In this document: in pieces, positions 26,169 to 35,334 of the stretch
Layout of the letters: every line of letters starts with the position of its first letter
Position numbering within the stretch: the first letter of the stretch is position 1
Made by a program: the position numbers and the translations under genes
DNA from: Teichococcus wenyumeiae
GTDB lineage: Bacteria > Pseudomonadota > Alphaproteobacteria > Acetobacterales > Acetobacteraceae
Direction of reading: 5' to 3'
Assembly (NCBI RefSeq): GCF_003696345.1
Contig: NZ_RFLX01000002.1
Coordinates: forward strand, 1 to 64,000
DNA length: 64,000 nucleotides
Notes under the pieces: model-generated
Told to the model about the DNA's origin: nothing
Databases searched by the model: none
What the model saw: only the letters and a program-made list of their open reading frames with translations

Positions 26169-27401
26169 ATGCACCAAGCTCGCCTGGCCGCATGTGCGGC
26201 CGCCCCGGTCCTGACAATCCTGTTGCTCTCCGCACATGCCGCGCAGGCCAGCGATTCCTATTCCCTGACCGTCACCGTCGACGGCCAGACCTACAACCGC
26301 AGCTTCAGCGACAGCCAGGAAGCACTGCGCCTGCTCAACCGCCAGGGCCTGCTGTCCCTCGCGCCGAACTACACCAACCGCTCCTCGGTCAGCGGCGTGG
26401 TGGAGGTGCGCGGCCTGCCCGTGACCTTCAACACCATCCCCGGCACCACGGCGCTGCAGATCTCCTCTCCAGCGGCCGGCTTCAACCGCGTCTTCGACGC
26501 CGGCAGCCCCGCCGCGACGCAGAACCTGGTGGAAGCCTTCCTACGCGGCAACGAGGACCCGCAGGGCCTCCAGCAACTGGTGAAGGGCGTCGTCGCCAAG
26601 AGCACGACGGACCCGGTGGCCGGCAATCCTTCCTCGCTGCTCGGACAGTCGGTGATCGCGGATTACGAGATCGGCACCATGCTGCCGGGCGATGATGGCG
26701 GCATGTCGCCCCGCGCCGCCGGCTGGCATTTCGGCATCGGCTTCTCCGGCCAGTACCAGGACACGCGCCGGTCGGACGTGACCAACTACAGCATCCCCCT
26801 TGGCGTCTCCTATGCCTATGGCAAGGACGGGCCGGAGGCCTTCCTGCATGTGCCGCTGGTGCTGAGCGACATCGACGGCTCCAATGCCTACCAGGGCACC
26901 GGCGCCCTGGGCGTGCGGGTGCCGGTGATCACCGCCCCCTCCCTGCGCTGGGCGCTGACGCCCGCCCTCCGCTGGGGCGCCGCCGGGTCCTGGGACGAAA
27001 GCTCGGTGGGCCAGACTTATGGCGGCTCCGTCACCAGCGACCTGCGCGTGGCGCTGGGTGGCGGCGTGACGCTGGGCATCGGCAACAGCATCAGCCATTA
27101 CCGCACGGAGCCGCTGGAATACGGCAACTTCCGCGTCAGCTACAAGCTGCGGAACTGGTCCTACCGCAACGGCGTCTCCCTCACCGGCCCGACGGGCGAG
27201 GTGGCGGGCCAGCCGGTGACGCTTGGCGCCTCCTTCATCGACACGCGCATGACGGGCGACGACCTGGCGGTGGATGCCTGGCAGGAATACGGCGTCTCCG
27301 CCACCTTCGGCACCAGCGTCCCGCTGCGTGTCAGCGCCAGCTACCTGGATGGCAACAACGGCTTCAGCGGCTTCCGCCTCGGCCTTTCGGCCGCCTTCTG
27401 A
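26169..27401 (+). CDS. Outer-membrane beta-barrel protein of unknown function
   Basis: The product has 410 residues with a Sec signal peptide (cleavage near AAQA-SD). Residues about 30-180 form an N-terminal region with SYSLTVTVDGQTYNRSF and NRQGLLSLAPNY. From about residue 185 alternating hydrophobic/polar strands suggest a barrel (YSIPLGVSYAYGKDGPEAFL and similar), and the last residue is Phe, as in many outer-membrane barrels. It resembles autotransporter-type or porin-like barrels only in this sense. The N-terminal region could be a passenger or plug. It is monocistronic. Confidence 0.7.
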   Translation: MHQARLAACAAAPVLTILLLSAHAAQASDSYSLTVTVDGQTYNRSFSDSQEALRLLNRQGLLSLAPNYTNRSSVSGVVEVRGLPVTFNTIPGTTALQISSPAAGFNRVFDAGSPAATQNLVEAFLRGNEDPQGLQQLVKGVVAKSTTDPVAGNPSSLLGQSVIADYEIGTMLPGDDGGMSPRAAGWHFGIGFSGQYQDTRRSDVTNYSIPLGVSYAYGKDGPEAFLHVPLVLSDIDGSNAYQGTGALGVRVPVITAPSLRWALTPALRWGAAGSWDESSVGQTYGGSVTSDLRVALGGGVTLGIGNSISHYRTEPLEYGNFRVSYKLRNWSYRNGVSLTGPTGEVAGQPVTLGASFIDTRMTGDDLAVDAWQEYGVSATFGTSVPLRVSASYLDGNNGFSGFRLGLSAAF

Positions 27402-27408
27402 CCGGCGC

Positions 27409-27438
27409 GCGCGGGGTGGCCTGGCGGCCGCCCCGCGC
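27409..27438. terminator. Bidirectional hairpin between the barrel gene and the DMT exporters
   Basis: GCGCGGGG-T-GGCC and GGCC-G-CCCCGCGC make a 13-bp stem with one G-T pair and a TGGC loop. It fills the 42-base gap between convergent genes. Confidence 0.7.
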
Positions 27439-27443
27439 ATGCC

Positions 27444-28406
27444 TTAGTTGGCGGCGGGCCTGGCGCGCCGCCGCATCTCCCGCTGCAGGATATAAAGGCC
27501 GGCGGTAACGATCAGCGCCGCGCCCAGCAGCATGGTGACGCCCGGCACGTCGCCCCAGAACACCCAGCCGAACAATGCCGCCCAGAGCAGCGCCGTATAG
27601 GTATAGGGCCCCAGCGAGGAAACCTGCGCGCTGGCATAGGCCTCGGTGGAGAGAAGCTGGCCGATGCCGCCCACCAGCCCCACGCCCACCAGCAGCAGCC
27701 ATTCGGAGCCTGTCGGCGTCACCCAGAAGAAGGGCAGCGCCACGGCGCTGATGCCCGTCATCAGCAGCGACTGCCAGAGCACGATGGTGGCACTGCTCTC
27801 GGTGGCCGAAAGCTGGCGCACCAGCAGCGTGGTGCCGGCGGCGAAGATGCCGTGGCAGACGGCGGCGACATAGCCCGCCGCCATCACCCAGGCCGCCACG
27901 CCCTGCGGCACGATGCGCGGCTGCCCCAGCAGCTCCGGCCCCAGCGCGATGACCAGGATGCCCAGGAAGCCGATGCCCACCGCCGCCCAGCGATGCGGCC
28001 CCGGCCGTTCCCCCAGGAAGGGGATGGCCAGGAGGGTGGCGAAGATCGGCGTGCCATAGGTCAGCGCCTGCTGCTCCCCCAGCGGCAGCACGGTGGCCGA
28101 GAAGAACATGCAGCAGGAGGCTGCCTGCCCGGTGCAGGCGCGGCCGAGATGGCCGCGGAAGCGCCGCGTGCGCAGCGTTGCGCGGTTGCGCAGGGCCATC
28201 AGCACCACCACCGGCAGCGCGAAGAGGGAGCGGAAGAAGACGATCTCCAGAAAGGGAATGGTGCCGCCCATCAGCTTGGCCAGCACCGCCATCAGGGAGA
28301 ACATCAGCGTGGAGAGCAGGATCATCGTGGCGCCACGGCGGATGTCGTGCCGCACGCCGGCCTTGGGTTGGGGCGGCGCCTGCGTGGCGGGGGAGACGGC
28401 GTTCAC
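27444..28406 (-). CDS. EamA/DMT-family transporter, second of a pair
   Basis: The product has 320 residues with ten predicted transmembrane helices arranged as two EamA repeats (FLEIVFFRSLFALPVVVLMA; YTALLWAALFGWVFWGDVPG, then VTMLLGAALIVTAG). The GTG start overlaps the upstream paralogue's stop (GTGA). Members export small metabolites or amino acids; the substrate is unknown. Confidence 0.88.
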   Translation of the reverse strand: MNAVSPATQAPPQPKAGVRHDIRRGATMILLSTLMFSLMAVLAKLMGGTIPFLEIVFFRSLFALPVVVLMALRNRATLRTRRFRGHLGRACTGQAASCCMFFSATVLPLGEQQALTYGTPIFATLLAIPFLGERPGPHRWAAVGIGFLGILVIALGPELLGQPRIVPQGVAAWVMAAGYVAAVCHGIFAAGTTLLVRQLSATESSATIVLWQSLLMTGISAVALPFFWVTPTGSEWLLLVGVGLVGGIGQLLSTEAYASAQVSSLGPYTYTALLWAALFGWVFWGDVPGVTMLLGAALIVTAGLYILQREMRRRARPAAN

Positions 28407-29362
28407 CGCCCTTCCCCCCGCCGCGACTGCCGGGCGCGCAGCCTTTCCCGGTGCAGGTTGTAGAGGCCGGCGGCGATGACGATGCCGGCGCCCGCGAAGG
28501 TGCTGGGTGCCGGCCAGTCGCCCCAGATCATCAGCCCGATCGGCAGGCTCCAGATCAGCGGGCTGTATTCGAAGGGCGCCAGCACCGAGACGGGCGCGAT
28601 GGCGAAGGCGCGGGCGAAGAGCATATGCGCCATCGCATTACCGCAGCCCAGCGCCGCCAGCACCAGCATGGTGCCGCCGGAGGGAAAAAGCGAGACAGGC
28701 GGTGGAAAGAGCGGCAGCAGCAACAGCCCCACCGGGATATGCGCCACCATCAGCCAGAAGGTGATGGTGGCCGGCGTATCCGTGCGCCCCAGCACGCGGG
28801 TCCAGAGCCGGGTCAGCGCCATCAGCGCCACGGCGACCAGCATGACGCCGACTTCCCAGCGCCAGAGCGCGCCGCCGGGCTGCAGCATCACCAGCACGCC
28901 GCCGAAGCCCACCAGCGTGCTGGTCCAGCGCCGCCAGCCCACCTGCTCCCCCAGCAGCGGGATGGCCAGCAGCGTCATGACCAACGGCGAGACGGAGGAG
29001 ACGGCGTAGCTGTCCGCCAGCGGCATGCCGAGGAACCAGGCGGCATAGAAGGCGCCGGAGACGACGCAGTGCAGCAGGCTGCGCGTCGCCACCAGCCGGC
29101 CGTTCACCGGCATCAGCCCGCCCAGGCCGGTGCCCTGCATCCGCGCCACCGCCGCCATGGTGACGGCGCCGAAGACCCCGCGCCACAGCATGGCGCCGGC
29201 GATGCCGACCTGCGGCAGGGCCCATTTCACGGCGGCATCGGCGCAGGCGATGATGGCATAACCGAAAGCCACCAGGAGGATGCCCCGCGCCGCATTGTCC
29301 AGCCGCTTGGGCGCGGCGGTGGTGGCCACGGTGTCAGGCACCGGCCGGCGCCCCCGTGGCAC
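28403..29362 (-). CDS. EamA/DMT-family transporter, first of a pair
   Basis: The product has 319 residues from a GTG; ten helices in two EamA repeats are visible (WRGVFGAVTMAAVARMQGTG; FEYSPLIWSLPIGLMIWGDW, then PAPSTFAGAGIVIAAGLYNL). The C-terminal tail is basic (RERLRARQSRRGEG). It is clearly related to the adjacent gene, so the pair probably arose by duplication. They may form a hetero-dimer or move different substrates. Confidence 0.85.
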   Translation of the reverse strand: MPRGRRPVPDTVATTAAPKRLDNAARGILLVAFGYAIIACADAAVKWALPQVGIAGAMLWRGVFGAVTMAAVARMQGTGLGGLMPVNGRLVATRSLLHCVVSGAFYAAWFLGMPLADSYAVSSVSPLVMTLLAIPLLGEQVGWRRWTSTLVGFGGVLVMLQPGGALWRWEVGVMLVAVALMALTRLWTRVLGRTDTPATITFWLMVAHIPVGLLLLPLFPPPVSLFPSGGTMLVLAALGCGNAMAHMLFARAFAIAPVSVLAPFEYSPLIWSLPIGLMIWGDWPAPSTFAGAGIVIAAGLYNLHRERLRARQSRRGEGR

Positions 29363-29383
29363 GGCCGTGGAAGTGGGGCAAGC

Positions 29384-31036
29384 TCAGTCCTCCCGTTCGA
29401 ACAGCATGTAGCCGGCGATCTCGCCGGTCTGGCGGTAGTGGCGCCATGTCTCGGCGAAGCGCGGATGGCGGCTGAAATAGGCGACCATGTCGAAGGGCTG
29501 CCCGGCGCACCAGGCGATATGCGCGTCCCGCGCCACCAGCACGGCCACCGGCGGCGTTTCCGCGAAATCCTGCGCCACGCCGTCGAAGAGGTAGCGCTCC
29601 GCCGGCCCCATCTGCTCCGGCGCGCGGAAGCGGGCGCCATCCGCCGGGCAGGTGGCATAGACGGCCTGCAGCAGCCAGGTGCTCATGAAGCGCAGCACCG
29701 GCTGGTTCTCGGCATAGTTCAGCGCCGGATAGGCCGGGTAGATGTCGGGCGAGAGCACCAGCAGGCGGCCATCCGGCGCCTCCTTCTCCAGCCACTCGGC
29801 CAATTGGCCCACGGCATCCTTGCGGTAGTTGAACTCGCGCCAGGGTGCCTCGCCGCCGCGCATCACCAGCAGGGTCAGGGCGATGCAGGTGCCGGTGGCC
29901 AGCAGGGGCGCCACGCGGCTGGCGGCGCCGGCGGGCAGCAGCGCATCGGTGGCGCGCGCCATGGCCAGGCCGCAGAGCAGCCCGCCCCACATCCAGACCG
30001 GCACGACGTGGTAGCTCCAGCCCTTGTGCTGCACCAGGGCGGCCAGGAAGCCGCCCAGCACCGCCGCCGCCATGACGCGCGGCAGCCAGCCCAGGCTGCG
30101 CGTGCCGGCCCAGAGGGCCATCGCCACCAGGGAGGCCGTGGCCAGCATGGCGGTGAAGAGTTGCTCCGTCAGCAGCACCTGCCACCAGGAGGTGCCGCCG
30201 AGATCCACGTAGAAATCCCAGACCAGCGGCATCACCCGGCCGAAGTAGTCCGGGAAGCCCAGGAAGATCACCAGCAGGTAGAAGACCCAGAACCCCGCCA
30301 GACCCCAGGGCACCGGGTCCCGGAAGGAGGCCGCCCAGCCGCGCCGCCGGGCGCCGGCCAGCAGCACCACGGCCTCCACCAGCGCCGGCACGGCCAGGAA
30401 ATGCGGCTTCAGCGCGAAGCCGACCCCGGCCAGCAGGGTCGTGGCGCCCACCACCGCCCAGCCGGGCCGGGTGGCCGAGGCCCGCCAGCGCATGCCCGGC
30501 GGCGTCATCACCGGGCCGATGCCGGGCAGGCTGACATGCGGGCTTACCGGCGGGCCGGCCGCCGCCCCCTCGATCCGCCGTTCCGCCAGGAAGAGATAGG
30601 GCAGCGCCGCGGCGGCCATGATCTGCTCCCGCTGGCCGAAGTCATAGCCGGCCAGCAGCAGCACCAGCGGCAGCAGCGCCAGCATCATCGCCGCCTCGGC
30701 CGCGCCGCGCGGCGGGTTCAGCCGGTGGCAGAGCCAGCCCACCACCCCGCAGAAGATCAGCAGCAGGAGCAACAGCGCCTGCACGGCATCCAGCGGCGTC
30801 CAGGCCGCCAGCAGCGCCGCCGGCAGGTTCAGCAGGAAGATCAGCGGCGGATTGACGTCGATCAGGTCGGAATACAGCACCTCCCCCGCCACCATCCGCT
30901 CTGCGAAGGACAGCACGGCGGCCACGTCCTGGTTCAGCGGCGGCGAGACCACCAGCACCAGGAACAGCAGGGCGGGCAAGAGCGCCGGCAGCAGCGCCAG
31001 CCAGCCACGGGTCTTGCGGGGGGAAGGATCGTTCAT
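29384..31036 (-). CDS. GT-C-fold membrane glycosyltransferase (GT39/ArnT-like)
   Basis: The product has 550 residues with about ten transmembrane helices and a C-terminal soluble domain (about residues 370-550). The first loop has SPPLNQDVAAVLSFAERMVA and GEVLYSDLIDVNPPLIFLLN, the pattern seen near the catalytic Asp of GT-C enzymes that use polyprenyl-phosphate sugars. The C-terminal part includes DIYPAYPALNYAENQPVLRF. It lies at the inner membrane with the active site facing the periplasm. The linked ArnC-like GT2 enzyme and SMR flippase on the other strand would supply its donor. The acceptor is unknown; lipid A, O-antigen or a protein are all possible. Confidence 0.75.
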   Translation of the reverse strand: MNDPSPRKTRGWLALLPALLPALLFLVLVVSPPLNQDVAAVLSFAERMVAGEVLYSDLIDVNPPLIFLLNLPAALLAAWTPLDAVQALLLLLLIFCGVVGWLCHRLNPPRGAAEAAMMLALLPLVLLLAGYDFGQREQIMAAAALPYLFLAERRIEGAAAGPPVSPHVSLPGIGPVMTPPGMRWRASATRPGWAVVGATTLLAGVGFALKPHFLAVPALVEAVVLLAGARRRGWAASFRDPVPWGLAGFWVFYLLVIFLGFPDYFGRVMPLVWDFYVDLGGTSWWQVLLTEQLFTAMLATASLVAMALWAGTRSLGWLPRVMAAAVLGGFLAALVQHKGWSYHVVPVWMWGGLLCGLAMARATDALLPAGAASRVAPLLATGTCIALTLLVMRGGEAPWREFNYRKDAVGQLAEWLEKEAPDGRLLVLSPDIYPAYPALNYAENQPVLRFMSTWLLQAVYATCPADGARFRAPEQMGPAERYLFDGVAQDFAETPPVAVLVARDAHIAWCAGQPFDMVAYFSRHPRFAETWRHYRQTGEIAGYMLFERED

Positions 31037-31156
31037 GCGCGGCCATCATCCTGGCCCGGCGGCGCGGCGGCATCCAGGGGCAGCCGCCGCAATCGGGCAC
31101 CGCACCGCCATGAAGCACCATTGCGGCGGAGTTCGGGCGCTGCCACAAGCTAGGCT

Positions 31157-31897
31157 GTGGAACGCAACGAATATGTCCTGATGGACGCGGCCGAGGATGG
31201 GATGTGGTGGTACCGCGCCGCCCACGCCCGGGTGCTGGCCGCGCTGCGGGCACGCCACGCGCCGCCGGGGCTGCCGCTGCTGGATGCCGGCTGCGGCACC
31301 GGCGGGCTGCTGCGCCGCCTGGCCGCCGCCCTGCCGGGCCAGCCCCTGGCCGGGCTGGAATACAACCCCGCCGCCGCCGCCCGTGCCGCCGCCAAGTCCG
31401 GCGCCCTGGTCACGGCGGGGGATGCCAATACCCTGCCCTTCCCCGATGCCCGCTTCGGTGCCGTGGTCAGCGTGGACGTGCTCTGCCACGCGGGGGTGGA
31501 GGAGGCGCGCGCCCTGGCGGAATTCCGCCGCGTGCTGGCCCCCGGTGGCACGCTGGTGCTGAACCTGCCGGCCTTCGAATGGCTGCGCAGCGCCCATGAC
31601 ACGCGCGTCCACAACGCCCGCCGCTATACCGCCGCCCGCGCCGGGGCGCTGCTGCGCGAGGCCGGCTTCGTGCGGGTGGAGACGCGCTACTGGAACAGCC
31701 TGCTGCTGCCGCTGATGGTGGCGCAGCGCAAGCTGCGGTCCCGGCAGCCGGACGCGGCCAGCGACGTTGCCCCCTTCCCGCCATGGTTGGACGCCACGCT
31801 GCATGCCGCCACGCGGGCGGAAGCGGCGCTGGCCCGGCTCGGCCTGCATTACCCGGCAGGCGGGTCGGTGCTGGTTGTCGCCACCCGTCCCGCCTGA
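31157..31897 (+). CDS. Class I SAM-dependent methyltransferase
   Basis: The product has 246 residues from a GTG; an ATG at 31181 is possible. SAM motif I is LLDAGCGTGGLLRRLA, motif II region VTAGDANTLPFPDARFGAVV, motif III EFRRVLAPGGTLVLNLPAFE. HDTRVHNARRYTAARAGALL is seen in methyltransferases that sit with lipid-linked sugar genes. The next gene is a GT2 enzyme 42 bases downstream, so it may methylate a sugar or lipid carrier in the same pathway. Confidence 0.85.
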   Translation: MERNEYVLMDAAEDGMWWYRAAHARVLAALRARHAPPGLPLLDAGCGTGGLLRRLAAALPGQPLAGLEYNPAAAARAAAKSGALVTAGDANTLPFPDARFGAVVSVDVLCHAGVEEARALAEFRRVLAPGGTLVLNLPAFEWLRSAHDTRVHNARRYTAARAGALLREAGFVRVETRYWNSLLLPLMVAQRKLRSRQPDAASDVAPFPPWLDATLHAATRAEAALARLGLHYPAGGSVLVVATRPA

Positions 31898-31939
31898 CAG
31901 GCTTTTTCGTCTTCCACCCTCCCGCGGAACCCTTTCTGC

Positions 31940-32893
31940 ATGCCCGACCATCCGCCGCCCACCATCGGCCTGTCCATCGTCGTACCGGTCTATCGCGGCG
32001 CCGCCACGGTGGGCCGGCTTGTTGCAGCCCTGTCCGACCTGCGGCCGGAAGGCGGCATCGAGATCGTGCTGGTCAATGACGGCAGCCCCGACAACAGCGC
32101 CGAGGTCTGCCGCGCGCTGGCCGCCAGCGCCACGGTGCCGCTGGTCTATGTCGAGCATGCGCGCAACTTCGGCGAGCACAACGCGGTCATGACCGGGCTG
32201 CGGCGCGCCCGCGGCCGCTACGTCATCACCATGGACGACGACCTGCAGAACCCGCCGGAGGAGGTGCTGAAGCTCTACGACCACGCCCGCCTCGGCAACT
32301 GGGACGTTGTCTACACGCGCTATGCCGAGAAGAGGCACGAGGGCTGGCGCAACCTCGGCTCCCGCTTCGCCAACTGGGTGGCGGACCAGCTGATGGACAA
32401 GCCGAAGGGGCTCTACCTTTCCTCCTTCCGCTGCATGTCGGCGCTGGTGGTGCGGGAGGTGACGAAATACACCGGCCCCTATCCCTATATCGACGGCCTG
32501 ATCATGCAGGTGACGCAGCGCATCGACAGCATCGTGGTGCTGCACCTGGCGCGGGTGGAAGGCCGCAGCAACTACACGCTGCGCCGGCTGGTGCGGCTGT
32601 GGCTGAACCTCGCCACCAACTTCTCGCTGATGCCGTTGCGCCTTGCGATGTTCGCGGGCGCCGCCATGGGCATCCTGGGCGTGATCGGCGCCATCTTCAC
32701 GATCATCGAGGCCATGACCAAGGAAACGCCCTCCGGCTGGGCCTCGGTGATGACCATCACGCTGCTGGTGGCGGGCGTGCAGTTCCTGATCCTGGGCGTG
32801 ATGGGCGAATATCTCGGCCGCGCCTTCCTCTCCGCCAACGGCAAGCCGCAGGGCGTGGTGCGGGACGTCGTGGCGTCGGAGCCGCACGCATGA
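31940..32893 (+). CDS. GT2-family polyprenyl-phosphate glycosyltransferase (ArnC/GtrB-like)
   Basis: The product has 317 residues. The GT-A domain (about 1-225) has LSIVVPVYRGAATVGRLVAA, VNDGSPDNS, the DXD-like MDDDLQNPPEEV, and NFGEHNAVMTGLRRARGRYV. Two C-terminal transmembrane helices (about 230-300) follow SNYTLRRLVRLWLNLATNFS. Such enzymes move a sugar onto undecaprenyl phosphate on the cytoplasmic side. It overlaps the SMR gene by four bases. Confidence 0.9.
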   Translation: MPDHPPPTIGLSIVVPVYRGAATVGRLVAALSDLRPEGGIEIVLVNDGSPDNSAEVCRALAASATVPLVYVEHARNFGEHNAVMTGLRRARGRYVITMDDDLQNPPEEVLKLYDHARLGNWDVVYTRYAEKRHEGWRNLGSRFANWVADQLMDKPKGLYLSSFRCMSALVVREVTKYTGPYPYIDGLIMQVTQRIDSIVVLHLARVEGRSNYTLRRLVRLWLNLATNFSLMPLRLAMFAGAAMGILGVIGAIFTIIEAMTKETPSGWASVMTITLLVAGVQFLILGVMGEYLGRAFLSANGKPQGVVRDVVASEPHA

Positions 32894-33225
32894 TGGGTTC
32901 CTGGCTGGTGCTGGCGGCGGCGATCTGCACCTCCATGCTGGGGCAGGTGCTGCTGAAGATGGGCACGCTGGGCTCGGGCGGCTTCATCCACCAGCTCTTC
33001 CGCTGGCAGACCATCATCGGGCTTGGCTTCTACGGCGGCGCGGCGATGCTCTACATCGTCGCGCTGCGCAAGCTGCCGATGAGCGTGGCGCTGCCCTGCA
33101 CGGCGGCGTCCTATGTCATCATCGCGATGATCGGGCATTTCGGCTTCGGCGAGGCATTGGGCCTGCAGAAGATCGCCGCCATCGCGCTGATCTCGGCGGG
33201 CGTGGTGCTGCTGGCGACAGCTTAG
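32890..33225 (+). CDS. Small SMR/EamA-type transporter, probable lipid-linked sugar flippase (ArnE-like)
   Basis: The product has 111 residues and four helices: LVLAAAICTSMLGQVLLKMG, IIGLGFYGGAAMLYIVALRK, then LPMSVALPCTAASYVIIAMI and KIAAIALISAGVVLLATA. This fits ArnE/ArnF or SMR proteins. Its start overlaps the GT2 stop (ATGA), and by analogy it probably turns the polyprenyl-phosphate sugar to the periplasmic side. A multidrug-export role is less likely given the context. Confidence 0.82.
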   Translation: MMGSWLVLAAAICTSMLGQVLLKMGTLGSGGFIHQLFRWQTIIGLGFYGGAAMLYIVALRKLPMSVALPCTAASYVIIAMIGHFGFGEALGLQKIAAIALISAGVVLLATA

Positions 33226-33462
33226 CCGTGCACGGCACCCCGCTTCAGGCAGCACAAAGAGTTGTCGCACCCTGCCCACGCGGGGCGATTAGAATGGCGC
33301 CACGCTTGGGAAGAACGCAGTGACCGCCAAGCTTGATGCCTGTTCGGGCCTGACCCGGAGCTGAGCTTTCGGGTCCAGCGGGACTACTCAGGATCTGCGG
33401 CCGCCCCTGTCGCTTGGCGATCCGCCTGCGGGTGCTCAGGCACACCACAGGAGCACTCGGCA

Positions 33463-35277
33463 ATGAACACCAGACTTTATCTGGGCATCGCCCTGGCCAG
33501 CCTCGCCATGGCCCCATCCGCGGCCGCTGCCGGCGACGACGCCCTCATGCCGCACCGGCACCTGGTCCAGGCACCCGGCAGTGGCCCGCACGGGCCGGTG
33601 CATGTGCATCCGGGCGCCCGGCCGTCGACAGGGCGGACCGAGGTCGGCCCCTATTCGCGCGACCTGCCACGCGGCGCGGCGGCGCCCACCAGCGACGCGC
33701 GCCCGCCGCTCTACCCCAATCTTGGCGCCCTGACCTGGCCGGTGGGCGCGGCGAGCCCCGAAGCCCAGGCCTATTTCGACCAGGGATACCGGCTGGCCTG
33801 GGGCTTCAACCATGCTGAGGCGGTACGGGCCTTCCGCGCCGCGCAGGAGATCGACCCCGGCTGCGCCATGTGCTTCTGGGGCGAGGCCTGGGCGCTCGGC
33901 CCCCATATCAACTACCCGATGGACGCGGATGCGGTCCCGCGCGCCCTGGCGGTGCTGGACCAGGGGCGGCGCGCCGCCGCACAGGGCGCGCCGGAACATG
34001 CGGCGCTGATCGACGCGCTCTCCCGCCGCTATTCCGCCGACCCGCGGATGGACCGCAAGGCGCTGGACCAGGCCTATGCCGATGCCATGGAGCAGGTGCA
34101 GGCCCGCTTCCCGCGCAGCGCCGACATCGCCCTGCTGAATGCCGATGCGCTGATGAACCTCACGCCCTGGGACTATTGGGCGGATGGCGGGCGCACGGCC
34201 AAGGGCGCCACGCCGCGCACCCTGGCGCTGATCGAAGGCGTGCTGGGCGTGCGGAGCGACATGCCCGTCGCGGCCAATCCGGACCACCCGGGCGCGATCC
34301 ATCTCTACATCCACATGGTCGAGGCTTCGGACCGGCCGGAGCGGGCGGCGCCGCATGCCGCGCGGCTGGCGGCGCTGCTGCCCGGCACCGGCCACATCGT
34401 GCATATGCCAAGCCACATCTGGTTCCGGCTCGGCCAGTGGCGGGACAGCCTGGAAGCCAACCGCCAGGCGGCCGCCGTCGATGAAGCCTATGTCGCTGGT
34501 GGCGGCGCCAGCCTGCTCTACAGCCAGGCCTATTACGCGCATAACGTCCATTTCGTGCTGGTCTCCGCCCTGATGGGCGGCGATGGCCGCACGGCCATCG
34601 AGGCGGCGGACAAGCTGGCCGGCATCGTCACCGACCGCGCCAAGCAGGATGTGCCCTGGACGCAGCCGATCGCGGCGGCGCCCTTTGTGGCGCATGCCCG
34701 CTTCTCCGACCCCGAGCGCATCCTGCGCCTGCCCGCGCCAGCCAATGATTTTCCGCTGGTGCGCGCCCATTGGCACTACGCGCGCGGCGAAGCCCTGGCC
34801 CGCCTCGGCCGGCACGATGAAGCCTTGGCGGAAGCGGCCACCATCGACGGCATGGCGGCACTGCCCGCGATGCAGGCGATGCCCGCCGCCGGCGTGCCGG
34901 CGCCGGACATGCTGCATATCGCCTCCCGCGTGATTGCCGGGCGCATCGCGCAGAACCGCAAGGACTGGGACGGGGCCGTGGCCATGTTCAGGGAGGCGGC
35001 CGCCTTGCAGGACGGGCTTCCCTATATGGAGCCGCCCTACTGGTATTATCCGGTGCAGCAGTCGCTCGGGGCCACGCTGCTCGCCCAGGGCAAGGCCGGG
35101 GAAGCCTCCGCCGCCTTCCGGGAGGCGCTGCGGCGTTCACCCAACAATGGCTGGGCGGCATCCGGATTGCTGCGGGCCGCCGAGGCCGGGGGCGACACCG
35201 CCGGCGCGGAGGAAGCCCGCGCCCTGCTGAAGCAGAGCTGGTTCGGCGGGGAGCAGCCCCCGCTCGAACAACTCTAG
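33463..35277 (+). CDS. Secreted TPR-repeat protein
   Basis: The product has 604 residues with a Sec signal peptide (MNTRLYLGIALASLAMAPSA, cleavage near AAA-G). A His/Pro-rich segment follows (residues about 25-50). The main body is TPR-like: AYFDQGYRLAWGFNHAEAVR, DPGCAMCFWGEAWALGPHIN, HPGAIHLYIHMVEASDRPER and HMPSHIWFRLGQWRDSLEAN. These segments recur in a widespread family of secreted TPR proteins of unknown role. AGGAG is well spaced before the ATG. It is monocistronic and followed by a terminator. Confidence 0.85.
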   Translation: MNTRLYLGIALASLAMAPSAAAAGDDALMPHRHLVQAPGSGPHGPVHVHPGARPSTGRTEVGPYSRDLPRGAAAPTSDARPPLYPNLGALTWPVGAASPEAQAYFDQGYRLAWGFNHAEAVRAFRAAQEIDPGCAMCFWGEAWALGPHINYPMDADAVPRALAVLDQGRRAAAQGAPEHAALIDALSRRYSADPRMDRKALDQAYADAMEQVQARFPRSADIALLNADALMNLTPWDYWADGGRTAKGATPRTLALIEGVLGVRSDMPVAANPDHPGAIHLYIHMVEASDRPERAAPHAARLAALLPGTGHIVHMPSHIWFRLGQWRDSLEANRQAAAVDEAYVAGGGASLLYSQAYYAHNVHFVLVSALMGGDGRTAIEAADKLAGIVTDRAKQDVPWTQPIAAAPFVAHARFSDPERILRLPAPANDFPLVRAHWHYARGEALARLGRHDEALAEAATIDGMAALPAMQAMPAAGVPAPDMLHIASRVIAGRIAQNRKDWDGAVAMFREAAALQDGLPYMEPPYWYYPVQQSLGATLLAQGKAGEASAAFREALRRSPNNGWAASGLLRAAEAGGDTAGAEEARALLKQSWFGGEQPPLEQL

Positions 35278-35286
35278 CGCCTTCGT

Positions 35287-35318
35287 GCCGGGCGGGCCTT
35301 TACCAGGGCCTGCCCGGC
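35287..35318. terminator. Bidirectional hairpin between the TPR gene and glcB
   Basis: A 12-bp stem (GCCGGGCGGGCC with GGCCTGCCCGGC, one G-T pair) closes an 8-base loop. It lies in the 57-base gap between convergent genes. Confidence 0.75.
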
Positions 35319-35334
35319 AACCGGCTGGCGGCGC

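Noticed and set aside
28178-31153. 991-codon open frame on the plus strand
   Set aside because: It is antisense to the DMT pair and the GT-C glycosyltransferase, with no domain signature.
33226-33462. Possible riboswitch or small RNA upstream of the TPR gene
   Set aside because: Only a weak GCTTGG/CCAAGC pairing and no known aptamer core are visible.
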